The notes: generated by a model from the sequence alone, not told the origin. A DNA stretch of 32,608 nucleotides from Bordetella parapertussis (GCA_945897475.1 CAMDFL010000039.1:1-32608); one strand, 5' to 3'; positions 1 through 7,361 are shown, counted from the first letter of the stretch. A program made the numbers and translations.

Positions 1-36
1 CGCAGCGCGTGAATTTGGCCTGCGAACCGCAGCGCA

Positions 37-1110
37 TTAGCCGCGCCGAAGTTTGTGCTTTCCCTCGAAGTGAGGTGCGATGAGTTCCATGAACTTGTGC
101 ATTTGCTCCTGTACCAGGGCATGGGGTTTGGCGCCTACGTTGAAATACAAAATCACTTCTTCGATTCCCGATGCTTCGACCTGCTTCAAGGTGTCGATGA
201 TTTTTTGCGGAGAACCTAGCAGGATGGACTTATCCGAGAGATCCTCTTTCTTCATGTTCTCCATGATGCTGATAATTTTCTGGAAATATTGCATGGTGGG
301 CGGCGCCTGCTCCGGCTTCATGGTGAAGGCGGGCAGGGCGCATTCGCGGAAGTAGCGCATCTGCGATTCGCGGCCGTAGTTTTCATCGACGTCGTTATCG
401 GCGATGTGGATGAAATAACTGCACATGGCGCGGCCCGGTTTGTTTCCCGCTTTGAGGGAGGCTTCGCGATACGCGCCTACTGCCTTGTCGAGGCCGCCGA
501 ACATCATGCCTGCTGCGAACGGCGCGTAGATGATGTTGAGTCCGCGGCGGGCGGCCATCTCCAGACTGGTCATCGAAAACGAGGCGACGTAAAAGGGAAT
601 CGGTTTTTGTACGGGTTTGGGTGTGATCGCCATATTCTGAATGTCATAGAACTTGCCCTTGTGCGACCACTCTCCGGGTTCGTTCCATGCCTTGAGAATC
701 ACCTCCATGGCCTCTTCCATGATCTCGGCGGATTTCATGAAATCAGCGCCGAAGGGAAGGTATTCGCGCCGGTCGTAGCCGCGGCCGCAGGCGAAATCCA
801 CACGACCGCCGGATAACAGATCCAGCGTTGACCAGGCTTCGGCAACATGCAGAGGGTGATGCAGCGGCAGCACCGACACCGCCGGCGCGAGGCGCACGTT
901 TTTCGTCAGCGAGGCGATGTTCGCGAGCAGCAGATCGGGCCGAGAGTTAACGCCAAGTGAGTCAAAATGATGTTCGCCCACCCAGACCGAGTGGTAGCCC
1001 AGCTTGTCAGCGAGCACCGCCTGATCGCGGATCTCCAGCACGAACTCGTTGGCGCTGCGGGAATGGTTGACGTAGTGATTGTCGCTCAGGGTGAAGTAAC
1101 CGAATTCCAT
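37..1110 (-). CDS. LLM-class flavin-dependent oxidoreductase (luciferase-like monooxygenase)
   Basis: A 357-residue protein of the bacterial luciferase-like TIM-barrel family, which uses reduced FMN/F420-type flavin to oxidise small organic substrates in the cytoplasm. The N-terminus (MEFGYFTL) and the VWVGEHHFD segment near residues 43-51 are typical, as are the LAPAVSVLPLHHPLHVAE and LSGGRVDFACGRGY stretches near residues 75-112. Length matches the family. The ATG is preceded by GGAGAA on the minus strand, 7-8 bases upstream, which supports this start. A 5 x 21 bp tandem array lies directly upstream. Neighbouring cupin, Bug receptor and Rieske oxygenase genes suggest a catabolic role, but the substrate cannot be read from sequence. 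Family assignment is secure; function beyond that is inference. Confidence 0.9.
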   Translation of the reverse strand: MEFGYFTLSDNHYVNHSRSANEFVLEIRDQAVLADKLGYHSVWVGEHHFDSLGVNSRPDLLLANIASLTKNVRLAPAVSVLPLHHPLHVAEAWSTLDLLSGGRVDFACGRGYDRREYLPFGADFMKSAEIMEEAMEVILKAWNEPGEWSHKGKFYDIQNMAITPKPVQKPIPFYVASFSMTSLEMAARRGLNIIYAPFAAGMMFGGLDKAVGAYREASLKAGNKPGRAMCSYFIHIADNDVDENYGRESQMRYFRECALPAFTMKPEQAPPTMQYFQKIISIMENMKKEDLSDKSILLGSPQKIIDTLKQVEASGIEEVILYFNVGAKPHALVQEQMHKFMELIAPHFEGKHKLRRG

Positions 1111-1124
1111 GCGTGATTCTCCGA

Positions 1125-1229
1125 GTTAGGTTGCTTATGCTATTAGTTAGGTTGCTTATGCTGTCAGTTAGGGTGCTTATGCTATTAGTTAGGCTGCTTA
1201 TGCTATCGGTTACGTTGCTTACGCTCTTT
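1125..1229. repeat. Five tandem 21-bp degenerate repeats upstream of the LLM oxidoreductase
   Basis: Five contiguous 21-bp units (1125-1145, 1146-1166, 1167-1187, 1188-1208, 1209-1229) share the core GTTAGGTTGCTTATGCT; the last unit is the most diverged. The array begins 14 bases upstream of the start codon of the minus-strand oxidoreductase, overlapping its probable leader. It keeps an artificial open frame on the plus strand (1113-1295, Leu/Val/Met rich) that I do not regard as a gene. A related two-copy array occurs at 25790-25833. Confidence 0.9.
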
Positions 1230-1480
1230 TATGTGGCTATTGAGAGAATGGTTTTTCCGGAATGGTGGGCGCCGCGCGCGCTGCCTGCTTGCTAAATAGA
1301 CTGCTCTGATACGCATTATCCGTCACTCCAGAGTGACCGGTGGAAGCCTGAGTTACGCGTTCGCCTGATTTTTCAGGGCGCCACTATTCATCATGCCCCT
1401 CGGGAGATCTACCCCGCGCATATCGAATCGGAATTGCCGCGCTGGGGAAGGGGGATACGCAGCACGGGAATCAAGTCCGA

Positions 1481-1645
1481 GTGACGAATCATTCAATCCG
1501 TGATCGCCGCGACCAAGAGCACAACGTGAAGTTTCTCGCGTTGAAAAAATCGGTCCAAGATGGTCTGGAGAGTGGCGTCAGCGAGCGCTGCATTGCCGAG
1601 ATTTTGTACGAAGCCGAGCAGCGTTCGCTTGCCTCACAGAGTTAG
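1481..1645 (+). pseudogene. ParD-type antitoxin remnant (C-terminal half)
   Basis: Read from GTG 1481 this gives 54 residues whose second half (about 16-40, containing ALKKSVQDGLESGVSER) resembles the C-terminal tail of ParD-family antitoxins, where a pattern like LRxAxxEGLxSGxSER wraps the toxin. The N-terminal ribbon-helix-helix DNA-binding half expected of ParD is not visible upstream, and 1230-1480 shows nothing recognisable. A shorter reading could start at GTG 1526. The stop at 1643-1645 lies 6 bases before the ParE-like start, the spacing expected of a parDE operon. Most likely a decayed antitoxin. An intact, unusually short antitoxin is possible but less likely. Confidence 0.55.
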
Positions 1646-1651
1646 CGGCGG

Positions 1652-1882
1652 GTGCTCAAGGTTCTGCTTTCCAGCCGTGCTGCCAGTGACCTTGCGGGAA
1701 TCGCCGATTACACCATCTGGCAGTTTGGTATCGGACAAGCCCGCCGTTACCGCAATGGCTTGGCGGGGACCTTCGAACGCGTGGCCGAAAACCCGCAACG
1801 CGGGCGCGGTGCCGGACAACTTTCTACTTCCGGCTGCCAGGTTCAGGCGAAAAATTACCTGACTGGGGCGACGCCTGGCTAG
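1652..1882 (+). pseudogene. ParE/RelE-family toxin, C-terminally disrupted
   Basis: Starting at GTG 1652, the first ~50 residues (LLSSRAASDLAGIADYTIW, then QARRYRNGLAGTFERVAENPQRGR) are a clear ParE N-terminal helical region. After residue ~52 the sequence (QLSTSG onward) no longer matches: the expected basic and HxVxFY-type C-terminal strands are missing, and the frame ends at 76 residues versus roughly 90-100 for ParE. A +1 frame over 1826-1862 reads LPAARFRRKIT, which could be the displaced continuation, so a frameshift is plausible. It follows the ParD remnant by 6 bases. The toxin is probably inactive, since the C-terminal strands carry active-site residues in the family. Confidence 0.65.
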
Positions 1883-2100
1883 GGTTTGTCCTGGCCGATT
1901 TTGTCGCCGGATCTTTCGGCGTCGGTCATTTTCGAACTCTTGTTGACATACCAGGCGCCTACCCCTGCCAGGACCAGGCAAACCACTAAAAAGGCAATTA
2001 CTCCGCCCATGCCGACGGTCTCCTGAGGCACTTCCGCGTCCGCGGCGAAGGCGAGTTGATAGATCAATAGCGAAGGCAGCAGGGCAAGTAGTCGATTCAT
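1879..2100 (-). CDS. Small exported single-pass membrane protein, function unknown
   Basis: A 73-residue protein with an N-terminal hydrophobic signal segment ending LAFAADA (predicted cleavage after residue ~20), a short linker, then a second hydrophobic helix (about residues 31-50, GGVIAFLVVCLVLAGVGAWYV) and a charged C-terminal tail. The ATG is preceded by AAAGGAAA on the minus strand, a good ribosome binding site. Its 3' end overlaps the convergent ParE remnant by 4 bases. I do not recognise a family. The architecture suggests a small inner-membrane protein with its first segment cleaved or retained. Confidence 0.65.
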   Translation of the reverse strand: MNRLLALLPSLLIYQLAFAADAEVPQETVGMGGVIAFLVVCLVLAGVGAWYVNKSSKMTDAERSGDKIGQDKP

Positions 2101-2276
2101 GATATTTCCTTTCGATGGAATGCGCCCTTGAACATGCTTGGGCGCCGTGACAAAATAAAAAAGAGAGGTTTTTTTTCAACGCTTGATCAATTGTCGCATG
2201 CCCTCGAAGTTTGCGTTGACGCAGGGTTTGGCGAGGGGTCCTGGAATTCGAAACATCATCGATCACGGAGGATTGA

Positions 2277-2654
2277 ATGGCTGAAACATTTCGTATCTGG
2301 AGGATTTTCACCGGTCCGGACGGCAAAAGCCGTCAGGAGGCTTTGGATGTGCCGCTGCAATCGGCGAAATCCGGCTTAGTGTCGAAATTGTTCTCCGGAC
2401 CTGGCGTGGAAATTCATCGCCAGGCACCGGGTTCGAGTGCTAGTTGGCACAACGCACCGAAGCGACAGTTGATCGCGACCCTCAGCGGCGAGGCGCAGAT
2501 CGAGACGGGGGATGGCAAGGTGCTCAATAGCCGGGCGGGTGTCATTCACCTGGTTGAGGATGTCACCGGCCAGGGCCATATCACACGTGTTGTGGGCAGC
2601 GAGGACCGCGTGTCTTTGTTCATGCCGCTGGATGACTCCACCCTGTTGGCCTGA
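2277..2654 (+). CDS. Cupin-fold protein
   Basis: A 125-residue protein that reads as a single small beta-barrel cupin. The segment around residues 43-75 (FSGPGVEIHRQAPGSSASWHNAPKRQLIATLSGEAQIETGDG) has the usual pattern of a metal-site region followed by a GEAQIETGDG turn, and the C-terminal part carries VIHLVEDVTGQGHITR. Metal-ligand His residues are visible at HRQ, WHN and GHI. ATG 2277 has GGAGG five bases upstream (CGGAGGATTGA). It stands alone between the small membrane protein and the Bug receptor. Its partner or substrate is unknown; small cupins are common in catabolic clusters. Confidence 0.75.
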   Translation: MAETFRIWRIFTGPDGKSRQEALDVPLQSAKSGLVSKLFSGPGVEIHRQAPGSSASWHNAPKRQLIATLSGEAQIETGDGKVLNSRAGVIHLVEDVTGQGHITRVVGSEDRVSLFMPLDDSTLLA

Positions 2655-2785
2655 TTACCTAACCGGTACGCGGGCGCGACAGGGCGTGCCCGCCAATGGT
2701 GCGCGTGTTGTTGTCAGCGCAGAGCTAAGCTGGCATTCACAGGCAAGGCGAAGCACGTTGCGGGACGCTGGCAATATTTAGACGA

Positions 2786-2849
2786 ATTGTTCTGGAACAA
2801 TGTCGATTAGACAGGCGCATATCGACAATATGAATTGCAATATTGATAT
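2786..2849. other. Two inverted repeats between convergent genes
   Basis: ATTGTTC-TG-GAACAAT is an exact dyad at 2786-2801. About 18 bases further is a longer AT-rich dyad with arms ATATCGACAATAT (2819-2831) and ATATTGATAT (2840-2849). They lie between the cupin stop and the Bug receptor stop, so a shared transcription end is the simplest reading, but neither has a U-tract. The first dyad has too short a loop for a hairpin and looks more like a protein-binding site. Confidence 0.4.
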
Positions 2850-2851
2850 AG

Positions 2852-3862
2852 TCAGTCGACCCGTACATTCGCCGAGCGAATCACATTGCGCCAGCGTTCC
2901 GCGTCCGCTCGCATGTAAGCAGTCATCTCGGTTGGCGTGTTGCCCACGGGTTCGGCGCTCAGTTCCACCAGGCGCTTCTTCATTTCGGGGGTTCTCAGCG
3001 CATCGGCAATCGCAGCGGATAGCTTTTCCGCGATGGCGGGCGACGTTTTCGGTGGTGCGACCACGCCGAACCATGCGACCGATTCGAAGCCGGGAAGCAC
3101 TTCTGCCATGGTCGGCACATCAGGCAGGGCGGCGATGCGCTTGGCGCTGGCGACTGCGAGCGCTTTTATCTTGCCGGTACGCACGTGCTGCAGCGACACC
3201 CCCAGGTTGTCGAACATGATTTCAACCTGGCCGCCGAGCAGGTCAGCCAATGCCGGCGCGGTGCCTTTGTAGGGAACGTGGGTGATATTGAGTCCGCCAG
3301 CCATCGTTCTGAACATTTCCGCAGTGAGATGCGAGGTGGTGCCGCTGCCTTGCGAGGCGTAATTGAGCTTTCCGGGGTTGGTCTTTATATAAGCGATGGC
3401 CTCGCGCACAGTGTTCACACCAAGCTTTGGGTGCATCAGAAATACATTGGGCACTTCGGCCATCACCGAGACGGTGACGAACTGCGTGGCGTCATAGCCA
3501 AGCTTGGCGTACAGGCTTTGGTTGATTACCAGCGGCGGTGGGGGCGCTGATAGCAGCGTGTAGCCATCCGGATCTGCTTTATATACGGCTTCGGCACCGA
3601 TGCTGCCGGCGGCGCCTGCTCGGTTCTCAACCACAAAGGGCTGGCCCCATTTCGCGGCCAGACGCTCCGATACGAAGCGAGGCATCAGGTCCGCTGTGCC
3701 GCCTGCGGGGAAGGGCACGATGATGCGTACCGGCTTTGCAGGCCACGCGGCCGCGGAGTCCTGCGCGCGCAGACTGAATGAGAATAGGGCCAGGGCGCAG
3801 GCCATCCCCATGGTGCTTATTTGAACCATGGTGCTTGTTCGGAAATTCAATGGGCGCGACAT
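2852..3862 (-). CDS. Bug-family (TctC-like) tripartite tricarboxylate transporter substrate-binding protein
   Basis: A 336-residue periplasmic receptor that captures carboxylates or aromatic acids for TTT-type uptake. The start is chosen at MSRPLNF (ATG at 3860-3862) because AGAAGGAA precedes it by about 6 bases and a signal peptide follows (hydrophobic ACALALFSFSLRAQDS); an upstream ATG at 3964 would add an unlikely 34-residue leader. Family hallmarks are present: WPAKPVRIIVPFPAGGTADLM after the signal, VVENRAGAAGSIGAEAV and ADPDGYTLL, then YASQGSGTTSHLTAEMF and VPYKGTAPALADLLGGQV. The membrane components TctA/TctB are not nearby, as is usual for the many orphan Bug receptors of Burkholderiales. 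It is divergent from the Rieske oxygenase, suggesting it may bind that enzyme's substrate. Confidence 0.93.
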   Translation of the reverse strand: MSRPLNFRTSTMVQISTMGMACALALFSFSLRAQDSAAAWPAKPVRIIVPFPAGGTADLMPRFVSERLAAKWGQPFVVENRAGAAGSIGAEAVYKADPDGYTLLSAPPPPLVINQSLYAKLGYDATQFVTVSVMAEVPNVFLMHPKLGVNTVREAIAYIKTNPGKLNYASQGSGTTSHLTAEMFRTMAGGLNITHVPYKGTAPALADLLGGQVEIMFDNLGVSLQHVRTGKIKALAVASAKRIAALPDVPTMAEVLPGFESVAWFGVVAPPKTSPAIAEKLSAAIADALRTPEMKKRLVELSAEPVGNTPTEMTAYMRADAERWRNVIRSANVRVD

Positions 3863-3927
3863 GGGGTTTCCTTCTTTCGATCCACAGTTGAGGCGATCAT
3901 AGTACAGAGGACAAGAGCGGCGCGGTA

Positions 3928-3980
3928 ATGAACTAGAATTCGCACTAGAATTCGCATAGTTCATTCGCGTAGTTCATCAC
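3928..3980. repeat. Tandem 12-13 bp repeats with inverted repeat in the divergent Bug/Rieske promoter region
   Basis: ACTAGAATTCGC occurs twice back to back (3932-3943, 3944-3955), followed by two related units built on TAGTTCAT (3956-3968, 3969-3980). ATGAACTA (3928-3935) and TAGTTCAT (3957-3964) form an exact 8-bp inverted repeat enclosing the two EcoRI-like palindromes. The element lies in the roughly 180-bp intergenic region between two divergent genes, so it could include regulator-binding sites or simply reflect local duplication. Confidence 0.7.
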
Positions 3981-4000
3981 TCTGCGCGCTCCGTTATAAA
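3972..4000 (+). promoter_or_regulatory. Weak candidate promoter for the Rieske oxygenase
   Basis: TATAAA at 3995-4000 is a reasonable -10 element 41 bases upstream of the ATG at 4042. The -35 position (around 3972-3978, GTTCATC) is poor and overlaps the last tandem unit, so activation by a regulator would be expected if this is real. Confidence 0.25.
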
Positions 4001-4041
4001 ACTTACTGCGCTAACTCACTGCGTCACCAAACACATCGAAC

Positions 4042-5277
4042 ATGTCCTCAACACTTGATTCCCCTGCCTGGCCAAAGGAAGGTCTCACCCGAGTGCCTTA
4101 TTGGGTCTACCAGGACGTCGATCTCTATGCGCGCGAACAGGAACGTATTTTTCGCGGCGATACCTGGACTTTCCTCGGCCTTGAGGCCGAGGTGCCCAAT
4201 GTGGGGGATTACAAAACCACTTTCGTCGGCGATATGCCGGTGGTGCTCTCGAGGGACGAGGCTGGGGTCTTGCATGCTTTCGAGAACCGCTGCGCCCATC
4301 GAGGCGCGCTGCTGGTGCTTGCCAACCAGGGCAATGCGCGCGACTTTGCTTGCGTCTATCACAACTGGTCCTACGATCTCACCGGAGCGCTCACCGGCGT
4401 GGCGTTTCGCCGCGGTGTCGGCGGCAAGGGCGGCATGCCGGCGGATGCGAAGCCCGAGTCACAATCGCCTAAAAAACTGCGCGTGGAAATTTATTTCGGC
4501 CTGGTGTTTGGCACGCTCTCGGCGCGCACTCCGTCGATTGAGACGTATCTGGGGGAGGCAATCGCCGAACGCATCCGCCGTGTCATGCGTGAACCGGTGA
4601 AGGTGCTGGGGACGTACAGCCAGGTGCTGCAGAGCAACTGGAAGCTCTACATGGAAAACGTAAAAGACACCTATCACGCGAGCCTCCTGCACCTGTTCTT
4701 CACCACTTTTAAGCTTAATCGCCTGTCGCAAAAGGGCGGCGTGATCGTGGGCGGCGACGGTGGCAATCACGTCAGCTATAGCATGAAGAACACTGGCACC
4801 ACTGGTGGCGAATACGAACGCGACAAAATGCGCAGCGCAAGCGACGAATTCGGTCTGGAGGCGCCGGGTTTGCTGGAGGCGGTGGACGAAATCGGCGATG
4901 GGGTGACGCTGCAGATTCTTTCCGTGTTTCCGGGTTTCGTACTGCAGCAGATATTTAATAGCCTCGCGGTGCGTCAGATCATTCCCAAAGGGCAGGGCCG
5001 TGGCGAGCTGGTGTGGACCTGCTTTGGCTATGCCAGTGACGATGAGGCAATGACTGCGCGCCGCCTGCGTCAGGCCAACCTGGTCGGACCTGCGGGCTTT
5101 ATTTCCATGGAAGACGGCGCCGCCACCGGGTTCGTGCAGCGCGGCGCGGCCGGATCGCCGGATCGCGCTTCTTTTGTCGAGATGGGAGGCGCTGAAGTGG
5201 CTTCCAGCGAATCTCGCGTGACCGAAACCTCGGTGCGAGGCTTCTGGCAGGCGTGGCGCGGGCATATGGGGATCTAG
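4042..5277 (+). CDS. Rieske non-heme iron aromatic ring-hydroxylating oxygenase, alpha subunit
   Basis: A 411-residue catalytic subunit. The Rieske [2Fe-2S] motif is complete: Cys84-x-His86 and Cys104-x-x-His107 (in RCAHRG and CVYHNW). The mononuclear iron site follows, with Asp209, His212 and His217 in ENVKDTYHASLLH and Asp358 in SMEDGAA as the probable third ligand; Asp209 fits the residue that bridges the Rieske and iron centres in neighbouring subunits. Length fits anthranilate/salicylate-type alpha subunits. The beta subunit starts 75 bases downstream, so the pair should form an alpha-beta hexamer. No ferredoxin or reductase gene lies in the window, so electrons must come from elsewhere. 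Divergent from a Bug receptor. The exact aromatic substrate is not determinable here. Confidence 0.94.
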   Translation: MSSTLDSPAWPKEGLTRVPYWVYQDVDLYAREQERIFRGDTWTFLGLEAEVPNVGDYKTTFVGDMPVVLSRDEAGVLHAFENRCAHRGALLVLANQGNARDFACVYHNWSYDLTGALTGVAFRRGVGGKGGMPADAKPESQSPKKLRVEIYFGLVFGTLSARTPSIETYLGEAIAERIRRVMREPVKVLGTYSQVLQSNWKLYMENVKDTYHASLLHLFFTTFKLNRLSQKGGVIVGGDGGNHVSYSMKNTGTTGGEYERDKMRSASDEFGLEAPGLLEAVDEIGDGVTLQILSVFPGFVLQQIFNSLAVRQIIPKGQGRGELVWTCFGYASDDEAMTARRLRQANLVGPAGFISMEDGAATGFVQRGAAGSPDRASFVEMGGAEVASSESRVTETSVRGFWQAWRGHMGI

Positions 5278-5352
5278 CGGTGATGCGGATTATCAGCGGT
5301 TTCAAAGCGACCGGAGGATGCGGCAAGCCGCGAGGGCAAAGGAGAGTTAATC

Positions 5353-5832
5353 GTGTCTGATATCGAACTTCGTTTTTTGATCGACAATCTGCACGCCCGC
5401 TATGCCCACGCCATCGACGACGACCGCCTGGAGGAATGGCCAGGCTTTTTCGTCGAGCAGGGCATCTACCGGATCGTCACCGCCGAAAACCTTGAGCGCG
5501 GCCTGCCCCTGCCGATGATGCTGGCCGAGTCGCGCTCGATGTTGCGCGACCGCGTCAATTCATTGCGCCGCGCCAATATCTACGAAGCGCAGCGCTACCG
5601 GCATTCGCTTAGCGCGACTATCATCGATCGCATCGACTCGGTGAGCGTTCGCGCCACCAGCAACTTCATCGTGGTTCGCATCATGCACACCGGTGAGTCG
5701 TCGCTGTTCGCAAGCGGACGTTATCTGGATCGAATAAGCTTGAAAGGCGATGATGGCCAGCCACAGTTCAAAGAGCGGGTGGTGGTGCTCGATAGCAGGG
5801 CGGTGGATACCTTACTTGCGATTCCTTTGTAA
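5353..5832 (+). CDS. Aromatic ring-hydroxylating oxygenase, beta subunit
   Basis: A 159-residue protein of the NTF2/SnoaL-like beta-subunit fold, the structural partner of the Rieske alpha subunit just upstream. The N-terminal helix with YAHAIDDDRLEEWPGFFVEQGIYRIV and the middle LRRANIYEAQRYRHSLSATI are typical of the family, and the length agrees with it. The start is GTG 5353, supported by GGAGAG seven bases upstream. Position and strand imply co-transcription with the alpha gene. It has no catalytic residues of its own in characterised relatives; it stabilises the oligomer. Confidence 0.9.
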   Translation: MSDIELRFLIDNLHARYAHAIDDDRLEEWPGFFVEQGIYRIVTAENLERGLPLPMMLAESRSMLRDRVNSLRRANIYEAQRYRHSLSATIIDRIDSVSVRATSNFIVVRIMHTGESSLFASGRYLDRISLKGDDGQPQFKERVVVLDSRAVDTLLAIPL

Positions 5833-5846
5833 AATCCGGAAAGCTT

Positions 5847-5910
5847 CAGAACAGGGGAAGAGGGAGTTTCCCGCATGTTAATACTGCGCCCCCGTTACCC
5901 CCATCGCCCC
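5847..5910. repeat. G/C-run repeat, copy 1 (upstream of the MetE-like gene)
   Basis: CAGAACAGGGGAAG (5847-5860) and CCCCCGTTACCCC (5889-5901) are separated by 28 bases. The same two blocks recur at 7158-7194 with a 10-base spacer, so the two copies bracket the MetE-like gene. The block order and orientation are the same in both copies. Confidence 0.75.
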
Positions 5911-5959
5911 GTGCCCAATTCTGGTTGAATCGATTATAACTTTTGGAAATTTACAGAAT

Positions 5960-7135
5960 ATGAAACGAAGCACCGACCGTATTCGTACCACGCATACCGG
6001 CAGCATTCCCAGGCCTCGGGAGATTTTCGAGTTCATGAAGACCAAGGCGTCAGGCGCGCCTATTGATGAGAAGGCATTCGAGCAGGCATTGACTAAAAAT
6101 GTCGCCGATATTGTGCAAAGGCAGGTTGATTCGGGCATCGACGTGGTCAATGACGGCGAGTGCGGCAAGCCCAGCTTCAGCCACTATGTGGCTGAGCGCT
6201 TGAGCGGGTTCGAGGGGCGTATTCCGCCGGGCGGGATTCCCGTGCCTACCGGGCCCATGGGTATCGGCGGCCGGGATGCGCTTGAATTCCCCGATTACTA
6301 CAAGAATGTGCTTGAGAACAACCCGTTCGTGAATGTCATTCGCATGGCGCCGCAGGTGTGCGTGGGGGCGATTAGCTACGTCGGCCAGGAGAAGGTCAAA
6401 CGCGATATCGCCAATCTGAAGGCCGCTATGAGCGCGGCAGGGGCCGACGAAGGGTTCTTGCCGGCCTCCTCGCCGATCACCAGCAATCCGAATGAGTATT
6501 ATAAAACCGAGGAAGAGTATTTCAGCGCTTACGCCGATGCGATGCGCGAGGAGTACAAGGCGATTCTCGATGCGGACCTGCTTCTACAAATCGACGACCC
6601 GCGCATGGTGAGTGCCTGGGATGGCATGAACAAGGCGAGCCTGCCCGAATACCGCAAGTGGATAGAAAAGCGTATTGATTTCATCAACCACGCCTTGCGC
6701 GGCCTGCCTTGGGACAGGATTCGATTTCACACCTGCTATGGCGTGAATTTCGGCCCGCGGAAAAGTGATCTTCAGTTGGAGGATGTGCTGGATCTGTTTT
6801 TCAGGATCAACGCAGGCTCGTATTCATTCGAGGCCGCCAATCCGCGTCACGAGCATGAGTGGCGGGTGCCGCAAACGATAAAGATTCCCGAAGGCAAGAT
6901 CCTGATTCCAGGCATCGTTACGCATTCGAATGCGATGGTCGAGCACCCCGAGGTCGTCGCTGACCGCATCGAGCGCTGGGCCAAGTCCGCGGGACGGGAG
7001 AACATCCTGGTCGGTAATGATTGCGGCTTTCAATCGACTGCTGGAAATATGGAAATTCCGATGACGGTGGCCTGGGCTAAGCTGGTCGCGCTGGGCGAAG
7101 GCGCGAAGATTGCGTCTAAGCGTTTATGGGGATAG
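5960..7135 (+). CDS. MetE-like (cobalamin-independent methionine synthase II family) zinc methyltransferase
   Basis: A 391-residue single-barrel protein related to the C-terminal catalytic half of MetE. The zinc ligands can be assigned by motif: His257 and Cys259 in RFHTCYG, Glu291 in SFEAANPR, and Cys355 in VGNDCGF. The N-terminal TTHTGSIPRP and NDGECGKPSF are typical of this subfamily. It lacks the N-terminal half of true MetE and is roughly half its size, so it is unlikely to be the housekeeping methionine synthase. Relatives transfer alkyl groups between thiols or open epoxides with a thiol. Its position after the Rieske oxygenase suggests a role in the same catabolic route, for example removing a methyl or alkyl group, but that is inference. 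A hairpin overlaps its stop codon and G/C repeats flank it. Confidence 0.85.
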   Translation: MKRSTDRIRTTHTGSIPRPREIFEFMKTKASGAPIDEKAFEQALTKNVADIVQRQVDSGIDVVNDGECGKPSFSHYVAERLSGFEGRIPPGGIPVPTGPMGIGGRDALEFPDYYKNVLENNPFVNVIRMAPQVCVGAISYVGQEKVKRDIANLKAAMSAAGADEGFLPASSPITSNPNEYYKTEEEYFSAYADAMREEYKAILDADLLLQIDDPRMVSAWDGMNKASLPEYRKWIEKRIDFINHALRGLPWDRIRFHTCYGVNFGPRKSDLQLEDVLDLFFRINAGSYSFEAANPRHEHEWRVPQTIKIPEGKILIPGIVTHSNAMVEHPEVVADRIERWAKSAGRENILVGNDCGFQSTAGNMEIPMTVAWAKLVALGEGAKIASKRLWG

Positions 7136-7148
7136 GCCCCCATAAACG
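7121..7148 (+). terminator. Hairpin overlapping the stop codon of the MetE-like gene
   Basis: CGTTTATGGGG (7121-7131) and CCCCATAAACG (7138-7148) are an exact 11-bp inverted repeat with a 6-base loop; the UAG stop (7133-7135) sits in the loop. No U-tract follows, so it may protect the 3' end or act in Rho-dependent termination rather than as an intrinsic terminator. Confidence 0.6.
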
Positions 7149-7157
7149 CGGAATGTA

Positions 7158-7194
7158 CAGAACAGGGGAAGGCAAACCTTTCCCCCGTTACCCC
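7158..7194. repeat. G/C-run repeat, copy 2 (downstream of the MetE-like gene)
   Basis: Carries the same CAGAACAGGGGAAG (7158-7171) and CCCCCGTTACCCC (7182-7194) blocks as copy 1. In this copy GGGGAAGG (7165-7172) can pair with CCTTTCCCC (7177-7185), leaving a small loop and one bulged base, so it can form a hairpin. Confidence 0.75.
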
Positions 7195-7310
7195 GATCCC
7201 ATCAATTGTCGGGATAGGTTTGGTTCTGATCGCAAGGTGTAATTCAGGACAGAGATTCTCCCGTACAGGTAAAATCGTATCCGTTTTGGATCTGTATAAG
7301 CCCCGCGGTT

Positions 7311-7352
7311 TTAAATTTTCACGGCTAAATTTTCACGGTTAAATTTTCACGG
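7311..7352 (+). repeat. Three tandem 14-bp repeats running into a ribosome binding site
   Basis: TTAAATTTTCACGG (7311-7324), CTAAATTTTCACGG (7325-7338) and TTAAATTTTCACGG (7339-7352). The last GG forms the start of the GGGAGG ribosome binding site of the following methyltransferase gene (ATG 7362), so the duplication has happened against the translation start. Confidence 0.92.
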
Positions 7353-7361
7353 GAGGCTGCA

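Noticed and set aside
1125-1229. Possible CRISPR array
   Set aside because: The units are contiguous with no spacers, and no cas genes are in the window; the same holds for the other tandem arrays.
1113-1295. Plus-strand open frame with Leu/Val-rich repeats
   Set aside because: It is generated by the 21-bp tandem array, has no ribosome binding site and no homology; the repeat itself is the feature.
3863-3964. N-terminal extension of the Bug receptor from an upstream ATG
   Set aside because: The downstream ATG at 3862 has a good ribosome binding site and directly precedes the signal peptide.
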